From the NCBI GenBank assembly GCA_965140365.1, contig OZ223196.1: 64,000 nt of DNA, one strand, 5' to 3'. The notes under the pieces were generated by a model. The model ran no database searches, had not been told where the DNA came from, and saw only the letters and a program-made list of their open reading frames with translations. Shown in pieces: positions 26,130 to 35,019 of this stretch. A program made the position numbers and the translations under genes. Positions within the stretch are counted from its first letter, which is position 1. Each line of letters starts with the position of its first letter. The DNA is from Hydrogenovibrio sp965140365. GTDB lineage: Bacteria; Pseudomonadota; Gammaproteobacteria; Thiomicrospirales; Thiomicrospiraceae.

Positions 26130-27527
26130 TTAGCGACCTTTCAACATGGTCAACGCCAATTCGATGTTTTGCGCTTGCTGTGCCGCATTCCCGATGTAAG
26201 AGGCCGGCGTCATTTCTTTCAGCATTTGTTTGGCTTCTTCCGGCAATTCCAGTGTATCGACGAAATCCTGCATGATTTGCTTGTTGACGCGACGACCGCG
26301 CGTCAGTTCTTTTAACTTCTCATACGGCTTTTCGATGCCGTAACGACGCATCACGGTTTGAATCGCTTCCGCCAGCACTTCCCAGTTGTTGTCCAAGTCG
26401 TCCGCCATGGCTTGGGCGTTGACTTCCAGTTTGTTCAAACCTTTCAGGGTGGCTTGCAGGGAAATCATGGTGTGCGCCACGCCCACGCCCAGATTACGTA
26501 ACACCGTGGAGTCGGTCAAATCACGCTGCCAGCGCGAAATCGGTAATTTTTGACCCAGGTGATCGAAGATGGCGTTGGCGATGCCCAGGTTCCCTTCGGA
26601 ATTCTCGAAGTCGATTGGGTTGACCTTATGCGGCATGGTCGAAGAACCGATTTCGCCGGCAACGGTTTTCTGTTTGAAGAAATTGATGGAGATGTAGCTC
26701 CAAACATCGCGGTCAAAGTCGATCAAAACCGTATTGAAACGCTGCATGGCGTGGAAATATTCTGCAATGTAGTCGTGCGGTTCGATTTGGATGGTATAAG
26801 GGTTCCAGGCCAAGCCCAAGCTTTGCACGAATTGTTCGGTCAGTTCATACCAGTTGATGGATGGGTAGGCCGCCAAGTGGGCGTTGTAATTGCCGGTGGC
26901 GCCGTTGATTTTCCCCATGATTTGCACATTCATCAGTTGCTTGATCTGACGTTGTAAACGGTAAGCGACATTGGCGAACTCCTTACCGGCGGTTGTTGGA
27001 GAAGCCGGCTGGCCGTGGGTGCGGGACATCATTGGGATATCGGCCATCTCGGTCGCCATTTCGGCAATTTTATCGACCAGGGTTTGCATTTCCGGCACTA
27101 TGGCGTTGGAACGTGCGTCTTTTAGCATCAAAGCATACGCCAGGTTGTTGATGTCTTCGGACGTGCAGGCAAAATGCACGAACTCGCCAATGGCGTTCAG
27201 TTCGGTGTTGTCGCCGAAGTGTTCCTTAATCAGGTATTCCACCGCTTTTACATCGTGGTTGGTGGTTTTTTCGATGTCTTTAACGCGTTGCGCCATGTCC
27301 AAGGTGAATTCGTCCACCAATTTCATCAGATGGCTTTCCGCTTCCTGGCTCAAAGCCGGAACTTCCGGAATCCCCGGGTGGTTGGCCAACATACGCAACC
27401 AGGACACTTCCACTTTCACACGATTTTTGATGAGACCGTACTCACTGAAAATCTCTTTAAGGTTGGACAAACGCGCACCATAGCGACCATCGACAGGTGA
27501 AATAGCGGTAAGTTCTGAAAGTTGCAT
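26130..27527 (-). CDS. purB: Adenylosuccinate lyase
   Basis: 465 residues, fumarase/aspartase superfamily. It splits SAICAR and adenylosuccinate, two steps of purine synthesis. The signature is GSSTMPHKVNPIDFENSEGN; other features are SRTHGQPASPTTAGKE (catalytic His) and the N-terminal ELTAISPVDGRYGARL. ATG at 27527 with AAAAGGAAGCC upstream. Length and motifs match the long gammaproteobacterial PurB type. No purine-operon neighbour is present. Confidence 0.97.
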   Translation of the reverse strand: MQLSELTAISPVDGRYGARLSNLKEIFSEYGLIKNRVKVEVSWLRMLANHPGIPEVPALSQEAESHLMKLVDEFTLDMAQRVKDIEKTTNHDVKAVEYLIKEHFGDNTELNAIGEFVHFACTSEDINNLAYALMLKDARSNAIVPEMQTLVDKIAEMATEMADIPMMSRTHGQPASPTTAGKEFANVAYRLQRQIKQLMNVQIMGKINGATGNYNAHLAAYPSINWYELTEQFVQSLGLAWNPYTIQIEPHDYIAEYFHAMQRFNTVLIDFDRDVWSYISINFFKQKTVAGEIGSSTMPHKVNPIDFENSEGNLGIANAIFDHLGQKLPISRWQRDLTDSTVLRNLGVGVAHTMISLQATLKGLNKLEVNAQAMADDLDNNWEVLAEAIQTVMRRYGIEKPYEKLKELTRGRRVNKQIMQDFVDTLELPEEAKQMLKEMTPASYIGNAAQQAQNIELALTMLKGR

Positions 27528-27704
27528 CCGTTGGCTTCCTTTTTAATTTCATAATGCTTGAAAAATTTGCGCCCATTATAACCGATGTGACACAAAAAAT
27601 TCTTCCGGATGCACTTGATGGTGCCGAAAGCCATCGGCCATAATGGTTTGATTCATGCTTGACGCATCGAGACACTGTCTGAGCGCAACTCAAGGGAGAA
27701 AGTG

Positions 27705-28136
27705 ATGATGTTTAAAAATGTAAAATGGGGTTTTCTGGCGGCTATATGGTTGTTTTTGCCAGGCCTGGTGGTGATGCAGACGGCCCACGCGGCTGGGTAT
27801 CAAGAGAAAAAAGGCGATACCCACTTTGAAGGGCGCAACCGAGAGTTTCGCTGGGAAAGCGACCGAGTGCATTACAAATGCAGTTCGGGCAAGAAGGTGA
27901 CGGTGATTTACATGAACATGGAACCGCAAGGCCATTTGGCGTTTATTGACTACGACGGCGTGATGCGTTTGATGAAACCTTATCGTGCCTCGGGCAACAG
28001 TGTCAAGTACATGGCGTTGGATGACCATAACAGTTTTCGCTGGCACCGCATCGGCGACCGGGGCTTTCTGAGTTATTTGCCTTACGGAAAACATGGCGAG
28101 CAACGGTTGGAAAAGCTGTGTCAGGTGGATGATTGA
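27705..28136 (+). CDS. Secreted MliC-like protein (C-type lysozyme inhibitor family)
   Basis: 143 residues. A Sec signal peptide ends near residue 30 (hydrophobic core, then AHAAGY). The mature part has the MliC pattern YKCSSGKKVTVIYMN...GVMRLMKPYRASGNSVKYMALDDHNSFRWHRIGDRGFLSYL with two Cys that could bridge. MliC proteins block host or grazer lysozyme. There is no lipobox, so the protein is probably periplasmic. Of the triple start GTG-ATG-ATG I use ATG at 27705, with AAGGGAG upstream. The next gene begins three bases after the stop. Carries a palindrome copy at 27759 in the signal-peptide coding region. Confidence 0.7.
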   Translation: MMFKNVKWGFLAAIWLFLPGLVVMQTAHAAGYQEKKGDTHFEGRNREFRWESDRVHYKCSSGKKVTVIYMNMEPQGHLAFIDYDGVMRLMKPYRASGNSVKYMALDDHNSFRWHRIGDRGFLSYLPYGKHGEQRLEKLCQVDD

Positions 28137-28139
28137 GCC

Positions 28140-28592
28140 ATGAATATGAAACCGGGCTTGCCGATGAAGTGGGTTCCCATCGTGCAGGAAGAGGCCACGG
28201 GTTGCGGCATTGCCGCTTCGGCGGCACTGGCAAGAATTACTTATGCCGAAGCCAGACGCTTGGCCGCGAAAATGGGTATTTCCGCCGCGGATAAACGTTT
28301 ATGGTCAACGACCGATTGGGTAGTTCAGTTATTGAGCGAGCTCGGCATCGGTGTTGATCCTGAGCCGAAGGCCTTCACCGCTTGGCACGATTTGCCGGAT
28401 TGCGCTTTATTGGCGATTAAATGGCATTTGGAAAGTGGCCGGCCATTTTGGCACTGGGTGGTGTTCATCCGCCAAGCGGACGGTCAGGCGTATGTTTTGG
28501 ACTCCAAAGCGGCGTTGAAGCAAAATGTGCGGACCGACTTTGGTCGCATGAAACCCAAATGGTTTCTGAACGTCGCTTTGGAAGTGATTTAA
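28140..28592 (+). CDS. Papain-fold, C39-like putative cysteine peptidase
   Basis: 150 residues. QEEATGCGIAASAALARIT has the Cys-helix layout of C39-type peptidases (catalytic Cys near residue 22). FWHWVVFIRQADGQAYVLDS could supply His and Asp. No transporter or second domain is attached and no signal peptide is visible, so it is not a bacteriocin exporter. Such single-domain proteins are mostly uncharacterised. It is three bases downstream of the MliC-like gene, so probably co-transcribed, and ends before a palindrome hairpin at 28611. Confidence 0.65.
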   Translation: MNMKPGLPMKWVPIVQEEATGCGIAASAALARITYAEARRLAAKMGISAADKRLWSTTDWVVQLLSELGIGVDPEPKAFTAWHDLPDCALLAIKWHLESGRPFWHWVVFIRQADGQAYVLDSKAALKQNVRTDFGRMKPKWFLNVALEVI

Positions 28593-28610
28593 TCGGCGAT
28601 ACCAAACTCG

Positions 28611-28627
28611 CCAGGCCTGGCTGTTTT
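28611..28627 (+). terminator. Palindrome hairpin with T-tract after the C39-like gene
   Basis: GCCAGGCCTGGC followed by TGTTTTAAGG, 18 bases after the stop codon. An exact copy of the iterated palindrome in a terminator-like position. Confidence 0.65.
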
Positions 28628-28823
28628 AAGGTTAGACGCCCATAGAACCGAGTATGAGAGATGACAATATAAGCAATTAATAATGTTTTGTTATGCGTGC
28701 GTAAGAAAATTTAGGGTTTATCCTGATTGCTAATTTCGTTCTAGGTTTTTATGCTTACGTTCTGATCTCAACAAGAGACTTCAATGAAGCCTGTGTGAGG
28801 CTTCTTAATAAAAAGGATATAAA

Positions 28824-29588
28824 ATGTTGGACTACTTGAGATACCACTTTAAAAATCTGTGGTTCCGTGATAAATCGGAAGACATCGTGTTCATTAACAA
28901 ATACGCCGTGCAGATGCGCGCCGGTTTGATGTTGATTTTGCCGATTTACATGGTCATTGTCTTGTTTACCACCGTTTTGGCACCGACCTGGACGGTTCTG
29001 CCGAATACGTTGGTGGAAGAGACGTTCGACGTGACGCAGGACTGGCGTACCATCTTTAATGTGCAGGCTTTCCGCACACCGTTCGATTACACCATTCCCA
29101 CCATCGTGCTGTTTTACGGCATGTTTGAAATGATTGTCGGTATGTTTACTCGCACGGCCTATTTATCGCCGACCATTCACATCGCCACCTTTTTAACCCG
29201 TAATATTCGCCCGAAATGGGAACCTCTGAAACCCAAACGTTTCGCCTGGTTGATAGGGGCCACACTGATCTCTCTTTGTTTGCTGTTTTTCAACCCGGAT
29301 AGTGCCGCACGCTTTGTTAACGACCTGTTCGGTTCGCATATTTTGCCGACGGATCATAACTGGATGCCGGACTTCATTCCGCTCCTGGTGGGGATTTGTT
29401 TCTTGTTGATGTGGATGGAAGCGGTGTTCGGTTTTTGCCTGGGCTGTAAAATGCATTGGCTACTGGCAAAACTGGGAATTTTCAAAGAGCATTGTTACGA
29501 CTGCATGAACGTTGATTTCGACCAACGTGCCTGGATTGAGGAGCGAAAAGCCGCTGAAAAAGCCTTGAAAGACGGCGAATCCAAGTAA
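28824..29588 (+). CDS. DUF4395-type integral membrane protein
   Basis: 254 residues with about five hydrophobic segments (near residues 33-55, 95-112, 155-170, 195-210). FGFCLGCKMHWLLAKLGI resembles the conserved Cys-containing end of DUF4395 proteins, and a second CYDC pair follows. Function unknown; the Cys pairs suggest metal or redox chemistry at the membrane. ATG at 28824 follows AAAAAGGATATAAA. The gene stands alone, with 230 bases of apparently non-coding DNA upstream that hold a small hairpin (GAAGCC...GGCTTC near 28785-28803). Confidence 0.75.
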   Translation: MLDYLRYHFKNLWFRDKSEDIVFINKYAVQMRAGLMLILPIYMVIVLFTTVLAPTWTVLPNTLVEETFDVTQDWRTIFNVQAFRTPFDYTIPTIVLFYGMFEMIVGMFTRTAYLSPTIHIATFLTRNIRPKWEPLKPKRFAWLIGATLISLCLLFFNPDSAARFVNDLFGSHILPTDHNWMPDFIPLLVGICFLLMWMEAVFGFCLGCKMHWLLAKLGIFKEHCYDCMNVDFDQRAWIEERKAAEKALKDGESK

Positions 29589-29715
29589 ATTGAGCCATCT
29601 TGAACTTGGTTTAAAAGCTCCAGGCCTTGGGCTTTTTACGTAATGACTGGCTCTACTGGATGGTATCGCGTTATAATCCAGAATCAATTGTCTAACGATG
29701 TCTGGAGAGCTTTTT

Positions 29716-30207
29716 ATGTTGAAATCGATGATTTTTTTAGGCCTGATGCTGGTGGCTTCTTTTGCAAAAGCTCAGGGGTATGACTATAAACACCTTAGCG
29801 ACTTTAAACCGCTGAGTGCTTACCCAAATGCGGCGGCGTTTGAAAAAAATTATCGTGATTACGTTCAGCATTGTTTAGACAATACTAATGGCGGCCTTGA
29901 GGGAATTCCGTGCCTGATCGGTTCCAAATTATGGGATCGGGAGTTGAATCGTTATTATCAAAAGCTGGCAAAGGTGTTGAACCATGATGAAAAAGCCTTG
30001 CTGTTGACGTCCGAGCGCGCTTGGTTGAAAGAACGTGATGCAAGTGAAAAATTCAGTAACGCCATTTTACGGAAAATATACCCGCAACAAGGCACTATGT
30101 ATCAATTGATGAGTGCCAGCGATGCGGATGATACTTTAAGTGACATAATCAAAAGCCGAACGCTATTGCTTAAGAAGTGGTATAAAGCCATGAACGGCAA
30201 TGATTAA
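29716..30207 (+). CDS. Secreted LprI/DUF1311-like protein
   Basis: 163 residues. Sec signal peptide MLKSMIFLGLMLVASFAKA. The mature part has HCLDN...IPCLIGSKLWDRELNRYYQKLAKVL and ERAWLKERDASEKF, the DUF1311 pattern (two Cys, then LDRELNxxY and WLKxRD). LprI of mycobacteria inhibits lysozyme, but most members are uncharacterised. I chose ATG at 29716 because GGAGAG lies at 29702-29707; an in-frame ATG at 29698 would spoil the signal peptide. Second possible lysozyme-inhibitor-type protein within 2.5 kb. Confidence 0.75.
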   Translation: MLKSMIFLGLMLVASFAKAQGYDYKHLSDFKPLSAYPNAAAFEKNYRDYVQHCLDNTNGGLEGIPCLIGSKLWDRELNRYYQKLAKVLNHDEKALLLTSERAWLKERDASEKFSNAILRKIYPQQGTMYQLMSASDADDTLSDIIKSRTLLLKKWYKAMNGND

Positions 30208-30298
30208 AAAGGCCAAGCGTGTCGCGGTCACTAGTAGGTTTTTATGTTGTCATGACTTGCCCTTACGTTCCCCCGTTTTCGTTTAAAAGGAACCTTTC

Positions 30299-30457
30299 AT
30301 GCCCGGTATATTGATTGCCTTCAGTTTATTGTTTATCGCCACGATCACCGCTTGGTATCATCGCAAAGCGGGCATGGTTCTGTTTATCGTTTTTCTGGTG
30401 GTGGCGTTGCTGGTTTTTCGCCATCATGCGACGGATCACCTCGGTTTGCATTTCTAA
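30299..30457 (+). CDS. 52-residue membrane protein, DUF5993-like
   Basis: A short gene: ATG at 30299 with AAAAGGAAC upstream, TAA at 30455. Two hydrophobic helices (GILIAFSLLFIATITAWY and MVLFIVFLVVALLVF) are separated by HRKAG, and it ends HHATDHLGLHF. DUF5993 proteins have this size and shape and lie next to dsbB, exactly as here (12 bases apart). A role as a helper subunit of the DsbB-type enzyme is inferred from that pairing. Confidence 0.75.
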   Translation: MPGILIAFSLLFIATITAWYHRKAGMVLFIVFLVVALLVFRHHATDHLGLHF

Positions 30458-30468
30458 AGGCTAGCAGG

Positions 30469-31044
30469 ATGATGTCATTTTTTTCTCTTCCCAACGTATT
30501 TAAATGGAAAAGCATTGTTGAAATATTCGGCATTTGCCTGATTATTGCAGCCGCGTTCTATTATCAATTGTTTTTGGACGAATTACCCTGTCCACTTTGT
30601 TTGCTGCAACGCATGGGGCTGTTGGCCATGGCATTCGGTTTTATGCTCAACCTGCGTTACGGTGCCCATCCTGCGCATTATGGATTGTCGCTGTTGGCCG
30701 CGGTTTTAACGGGCCTGATCGCATTGCGCCAAGTCAGTTTGCACATTACTGATTCGGAAGGCTATGGTTCCGCCGTGTTGGGATTACACATGTATAGTTG
30801 GGTGTTTGTTATTGCGGTGATAGCGGTGGTGTATATCGCCATCGTGATGAGCTATGCCGGGCAATATGGGCAGTATGCGCTGGATACAAGTGCGGACACT
30901 TCCAAAGCATTTCAACGATTCAGTTGGTTGGCGTTTGTGGTGCTGAGTTTTATGGTGTTTGCGGATGTGGCGACGGTTTTATTGGAGTGCGGATTCCATG
31001 AATGCCCGGATAACCCGACCCAGTACCGATGGCTTTCGTCATAA
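30469..31044 (+). CDS. dsbB: DsbB-family disulfide-bond formation protein
   Basis: 191 residues with four transmembrane helices. The first periplasmic loop has LPCPLCLLQRMG (redox CPLC plus the Arg that contacts quinone). The other two cysteines are unusually at the extreme C-terminus, ECGFHECPDNPTQYRWL, as in the DsbB subgroup that pairs with DUF5993 rather than in E. coli DsbB. It would reoxidise DsbA-type proteins using quinone. I chose ATG at 30469 with AGCAGG upstream; the frame is open further upstream through the small gene but is not DsbB-like. No dsbA is nearby. Confidence 0.85.
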   Translation: MMSFFSLPNVFKWKSIVEIFGICLIIAAAFYYQLFLDELPCPLCLLQRMGLLAMAFGFMLNLRYGAHPAHYGLSLLAAVLTGLIALRQVSLHITDSEGYGSAVLGLHMYSWVFVIAVIAVVYIAIVMSYAGQYGQYALDTSADTSKAFQRFSWLAFVVLSFMVFADVATVLLECGFHECPDNPTQYRWLSS

Positions 31045-31071
31045 ACACCAGCCAGAAACGACCCGACCGTC

Positions 31072-31419
31072 ATGACAACCTCCAATGATTTCCTGTCGAC
31101 ATTGAATGATGTATTTGCCTTGTTCGGAGCCATTGAAGCCAAACGAATGTTCGGCGGTTATGGCTTATATCATCATGGCGTGATGTTCGGGTTGGTTTCC
31201 GGTAACGAATTGTTTTTGAAAACGGATGATGAATCGGCGCAAACGTTCATTGAGCAAGGGTTGCCGCCGTTTGAATATTCGCGGGATGGACGCCGAGTGC
31301 AATTATCTTATTATGCGGCGCCGGAGGTTATTTTCGATGACCCGGAAGAGGCCAAACAATGGGCGGATCAAGCTTATGAAACGGCATTAAGATCAAGCTC
31401 GGCCACAAGGGGTAAGTGA
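31072..31419 (+). CDS. TfoX N-terminal-domain protein
   Basis: 115 residues, a single TfoX_N domain (AIEAKRMFGGYGLYHHGVMFGLV, ELFLKTDD, FEYSRDGRRVQLSYY). Full-length TfoX/Sxy regulates competence together with CRP, but stand-alone N-domains are widespread and not proven regulators. It is worth noting beside the iterated palindrome, since some competent species use short repeated uptake sequences. Its 3' end overlaps the convergent endonuclease-family gene by 46 bases. Confidence 0.85.
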   Translation: MTTSNDFLSTLNDVFALFGAIEAKRMFGGYGLYHHGVMFGLVSGNELFLKTDDESAQTFIEQGLPPFEYSRDGRRVQLSYYAAPEVIFDDPEEAKQWADQAYETALRSSSATRGK

Positions 31420-32072
31420 TCGGAGGCTTGCTTGGCCAGCGGGCTTCGGTGGGTGTTTAAGCTTTTCAATATGGGGCGTGGGGCGGCCCATATTCGATCC
31501 AATGACAACATCGGTAATTTCGTTGGCCAGGTTCGTCGAAAAGGTGTGTTTGGGAAGCGGCGATGTAACGCTTTTAATGGCCGTCCCCATAACCACCATT
31601 CATTCAGGTCGCCCGCCAGCAGGACAATGTCGTGCGCATCATCGTTAAAGATCGTCAATAAACGTTCCACCTGTTCGCGTCGTTCTGACGGGCGTAAGCC
31701 AAGGTGGGTCGCCACCAGTTGCAAACGAACACCGTCCAGCGAGAAAGAAACATCCATGGCCTTTCTGGGTTCGCGGCCGGTCACACTGAGATCATGAGAC
31801 CGAACCTCTTGATAGGGAAGCCGTGTCAGGATGGCATTGCCGTAATCACTGTCGCCTAACTTCATGGTGTGGCCCGCCAGAGCGGTGCATTGGGTGGCTT
31901 GCGCTAAATGATACAGCGCGTCAAGTTCATGTCCGGGGCGGGACTCCACTTCCTGCAACACGACCAAATCGGCATCGATTTCCTGAAGCACCGCCGCGCA
32001 ACGTTCGACGGACTGCACGCCGTCGCCCCCAATGCAGCGATGCAGGTTCCAGCTCACTAACTTAATGTTCAT
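31374..32072 (-). CDS. Endonuclease/exonuclease/phosphatase-family protein
   Basis: 232 residues of the EEP fold: VSWNLHRCIG at the start, DLVVLQEVESR (metal-binding Glu), VATHLGLRPSERREQ, LLAGDLNEWW and SDHLPLVAEL (final His) at the end. Substrates in the family range from DNA to phospholipids and phosphoinositides. The gene lies nine bases after the PLD-VTT fusion and is probably co-transcribed with it, which favours a membrane-lipid or envelope role (inference). Confidence 0.9.
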   Translation of the reverse strand: MNIKLVSWNLHRCIGGDGVQSVERCAAVLQEIDADLVVLQEVESRPGHELDALYHLAQATQCTALAGHTMKLGDSDYGNAILTRLPYQEVRSHDLSVTGREPRKAMDVSFSLDGVRLQLVATHLGLRPSERREQVERLLTIFNDDAHDIVLLAGDLNEWWLWGRPLKALHRRFPNTPFRRTWPTKLPMLSLDRIWAAPRPILKSLNTHRSPLAKQASDHLPLVAELDLNAVS

Positions 32073-32081
32073 GCCGCACCG

Positions 32082-34247
32082 TTATTCATTCTTATTGGTT
32101 TGCCCGGATTTATTTAACAGCCATTTACGCAACCCAAACATCATCCCGACGATTATCAGCAGCCAAAAGGCAAGCCAAGCCAGGTTAGTTTCGTTGGGCG
32201 CTTGGAGGGAGCGTAACACGCTGTCGGTAAACAGCGCAATGGCGGCCATCCCCGGTAAAAAACCAATCAATGACCCCAGCACAAAATCTCGTAAACGGAT
32301 GTGGGAAGCGCCCGCCACCACGTTAATCACAGCAAAGGGCGCAATTGGGATGATGCGCATGGTGATGATGGTTAACACCCCCCGTTTGGATAACTTTTGA
32401 CTGATGCGATGCAGTCGATGGCCTGAATAACGCTTTAGCAAGTTATGTCCGGCCCATTGCCCCAATAGATACGACAAAATGGCACTGAGTAGAGCGCCAG
32501 ACAGGGCATAGGCAAAGCCTAATGCGCCCCCGAACGCCAGCACTACGGCGACCACTAATAACGTCAACGGCACGGCCAGGGTGGCGGCGATGGCAAATAT
32601 CGGCACCACCAGCCATGGCGCGACCGACTGTGATTGAAGGAATTGAATGGAGCCAATCATCGTGTCAATATTCAGCCAATCGCCTAAAGGGGTCCAACGC
32701 CAGGCGGCGACCAACACCAATAACAATGCCAGCAACAGGATGACCTTTGTAAAATGTCGAGCCGTATGGGGTTTGTCTTTATTGGGTACAAAATGATTGA
32801 CCAGGTGATTCGGATGATAGGGCTGTTCCGGGTCGATTAAAGCGGATTCAGGCACCAATTGATCGACTTCCGGCGTGACCTCTGTGTGTAACGTTTGCAG
32901 TGTGCGTTCGCCACCTTGGTGGGATTCAATGGCACGGATCAGAGATGGATGCTTGGCTTCGCTGTTACGTAACTGTTCGATATCAATGCCCAAGTGCTCA
33001 CACAGTAAAGTACGCCGTATTTGTTGAATGGCCTCACAGGCTTCCGATTCCGTCTCCGCTTCAATGAAAAGGTCACATTCGCTGTCCAACCCCATCGAGC
33101 GGTTGCTGAGGTTGGAGGAGGCGACCCGAAGCAAGCGGTCATCGATGATCATCAATTTTGCATGAACCATTAAAGACACATCCGTGTCGGAGGCGAGTTG
33201 GGGGTAGTAAAGTCGTAAACGATTGGCTTGGTCGGCTTCATGCAGTTTTTTGACCAGGCGTGCGCGTAACACATCCATTGTATGCTGTTCCAACCAACCA
33301 CCGGTTTTTTCCGGCATGACGATGATGATTTCGGGTCCGTTTTCACGCTGCAAACTGGCGACGAGCGCCTGCTGAATGGCGTGCGACGTCAGATACTGGT
33401 TTTCGATATAAATAAAGTGCTGAGCGGCGGCAATGCTGTCCAGATACAGTTGCTTCACTTCCTGCACCGCAGGCCGTCCACGATATTCCGCTTGTGTGCG
33501 TGCAATGCCAACGGTTACATTTCGCATCAAGGGTGCTAATGAACCGGGCCAAGGATCATGGTCAGAAGCCGGATCGGAATCAGGCTGAAGGGGCGTCGTT
33601 TTATGGCCTGTCGCCTGCTGCCAGCGTTCACGTGCCAGTTCCCCCAAGACTTTTGCGGCGGCACCATCCACCACCATTTGGACATCATGAAAGGGCGGGT
33701 AGGGCTTACCGTCAGGGTCGATTCGTTTTGCGTCCCGAATGGCGTGTTCCGGCGTATCCCAGCGCCATTTACTGAGGTCAAAACCGCCGGAAAAGGCCAC
33801 ACAATCGTCCACGACCACCACTTTTTGATGTTGAGAAGCGCCAACCGGGTGTTGATTGTCCAAATGAAAATGCACTCGCGGGTGAGTTTTTTGCTGAAAG
33901 GCATGGGAAGGTCGGCTTTCCCGCTCCAAAGTATAGATGGAGGCAAAATCCCAGTTGAGTACGAAAACCTCAACCTGATGTTCCCGTGCGACAAAATCGA
34001 GTAATTCGCCCAGTTCAGTCGGGTGCTCATGATCAGAGTCGTCTCGCACTAGCTTTAATCGGCTGTGCAAATCCCAGCCCAGAATGAACACCGAATCACG
34101 CGCCGAAAGAATGGCTTCACGCACCGCACGAAAATAGGCTTCGCCGTCAATGGCCACGGTGGCTCGGTTGGCATTCACCTTTTGCCAACAATTTTTGCCC
34201 GGGGCGAGAATGGAATCGGAGTTGTGTCGGGTCATCATCTCAGGCAT
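32082..34247 (-). CDS. Fusion of phospholipase D-like and VTT/DedA (TVP38) membrane domains
   Basis: 721 residues. The N-terminal 480 residues hold two HKD motifs, HQKVVVVDDCVAFSGG near residue 150 and HAKLMIIDDRLLRVASSNLS near 370, as in PLD-family transphosphatidylases. After a linker, helices from about residue 505 to 715 form a VTT/SNARE-associated domain of the DedA/TVP38 type, with GALLGFAYAL-like glycine-rich segments. The fusion suggests phospholipid transfer or remodelling coupled to transbilayer lipid movement (inference). The gene starts seven bases after the DJ-1-family gene and is followed by the EEP gene, a likely three-gene unit. Confidence 0.9.
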   Translation of the reverse strand: MPEMMTRHNSDSILAPGKNCWQKVNANRATVAIDGEAYFRAVREAILSARDSVFILGWDLHSRLKLVRDDSDHEHPTELGELLDFVAREHQVEVFVLNWDFASIYTLERESRPSHAFQQKTHPRVHFHLDNQHPVGASQHQKVVVVDDCVAFSGGFDLSKWRWDTPEHAIRDAKRIDPDGKPYPPFHDVQMVVDGAAAKVLGELARERWQQATGHKTTPLQPDSDPASDHDPWPGSLAPLMRNVTVGIARTQAEYRGRPAVQEVKQLYLDSIAAAQHFIYIENQYLTSHAIQQALVASLQRENGPEIIIVMPEKTGGWLEQHTMDVLRARLVKKLHEADQANRLRLYYPQLASDTDVSLMVHAKLMIIDDRLLRVASSNLSNRSMGLDSECDLFIEAETESEACEAIQQIRRTLLCEHLGIDIEQLRNSEAKHPSLIRAIESHQGGERTLQTLHTEVTPEVDQLVPESALIDPEQPYHPNHLVNHFVPNKDKPHTARHFTKVILLLALLLVLVAAWRWTPLGDWLNIDTMIGSIQFLQSQSVAPWLVVPIFAIAATLAVPLTLLVVAVVLAFGGALGFAYALSGALLSAILSYLLGQWAGHNLLKRYSGHRLHRISQKLSKRGVLTIITMRIIPIAPFAVINVVAGASHIRLRDFVLGSLIGFLPGMAAIALFTDSVLRSLQAPNETNLAWLAFWLLIIVGMMFGLRKWLLNKSGQTNKNE

Positions 34248-34253
34248 CCGAAT

Positions 34254-34922
34254 TTAATCGCCTTGTTCGCTGGAAGGTTCGCTGGCAGGTTCGTGAGACA
34301 AGTCAATTCGGCGTTGGTTGCTTTCCGGGTAGGGATATTCCATATGGCGTGCCGACGCGCGGGCAACGTCTTCACCGAACTGCATGGCAACAATCTGCAA
34401 GGCCATATCGATGCCGGCGGAAATGCCGGCCGAGGTGATGATGTGACCGTGGTTGACCACGTGTGATTGCTGATCAACCGTGACCTTCGGAAAAAGCGAT
34501 TGCATCCAATCCAGCGAGCGCCAATGGGTGGTGGCGCTCAAACTGTCCAACAAGCCAGCGTTTCCAAGCACCAACGCTCCCGTACAGACCGAGGCCAGGG
34601 TTTCAACCGATGTCGCATAACCCCGCACAAACGACAATAAGGTTTCGTTATGCATTTGCTGACGCGTGCCCATGCCGCCCGGCACCACCAAAATATCCAA
34701 CGGCGGGGCCTGGTCAAACGTATCGTCGGGGATGACTTTCATCCCGCCGGTGGTGGTTACCGGGTCGGGCGATTGTGCAATCAGATGAACCTCAAATGGG
34801 GAAACGTCCTCAAAGCGCCGGTCTTCATCCACACGCGTGACGGAAAATACTTCAAACGGCCCGCAAAAATCGAGCACTTCGACGTCATCAAAAATGACGA
34901 TGCCAACGCATTTACGTTTCAT
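34254..34922 (-). CDS. DJ-1/PfpI-family protein
   Basis: 222 residues, GATase1-like fold. VIFDDVEVLDFCGPFEVFSV at the start; LASVCTGALVLGNAGLLDS holds the nucleophile-elbow Cys; ATTHWRSLDWM gives the downstream His. This pattern is that of the N-terminal domain of AraC-type GATase1 regulators and of isonitrile hydratase, but no DNA-binding domain is attached. Function open. Promoter-proximal gene of the likely DJ-1/PLD-VTT/EEP unit. Confidence 0.85.
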   Translation of the reverse strand: MKRKCVGIVIFDDVEVLDFCGPFEVFSVTRVDEDRRFEDVSPFEVHLIAQSPDPVTTTGGMKVIPDDTFDQAPPLDILVVPGGMGTRQQMHNETLLSFVRGYATSVETLASVCTGALVLGNAGLLDSLSATTHWRSLDWMQSLFPKVTVDQQSHVVNHGHIITSAGISAGIDMALQIVAMQFGEDVARASARHMEYPYPESNQRRIDLSHEPASEPSSEQGD

Positions 34923-35019
34923 AGACGTTTTTCCTTATATGGATGCAATACGGATGAAAAATGGACGAATTCATCATGCTTTCAGTGCTTCAGTGCTTAT
35001 TGTGTCATGGTTTGATTTT

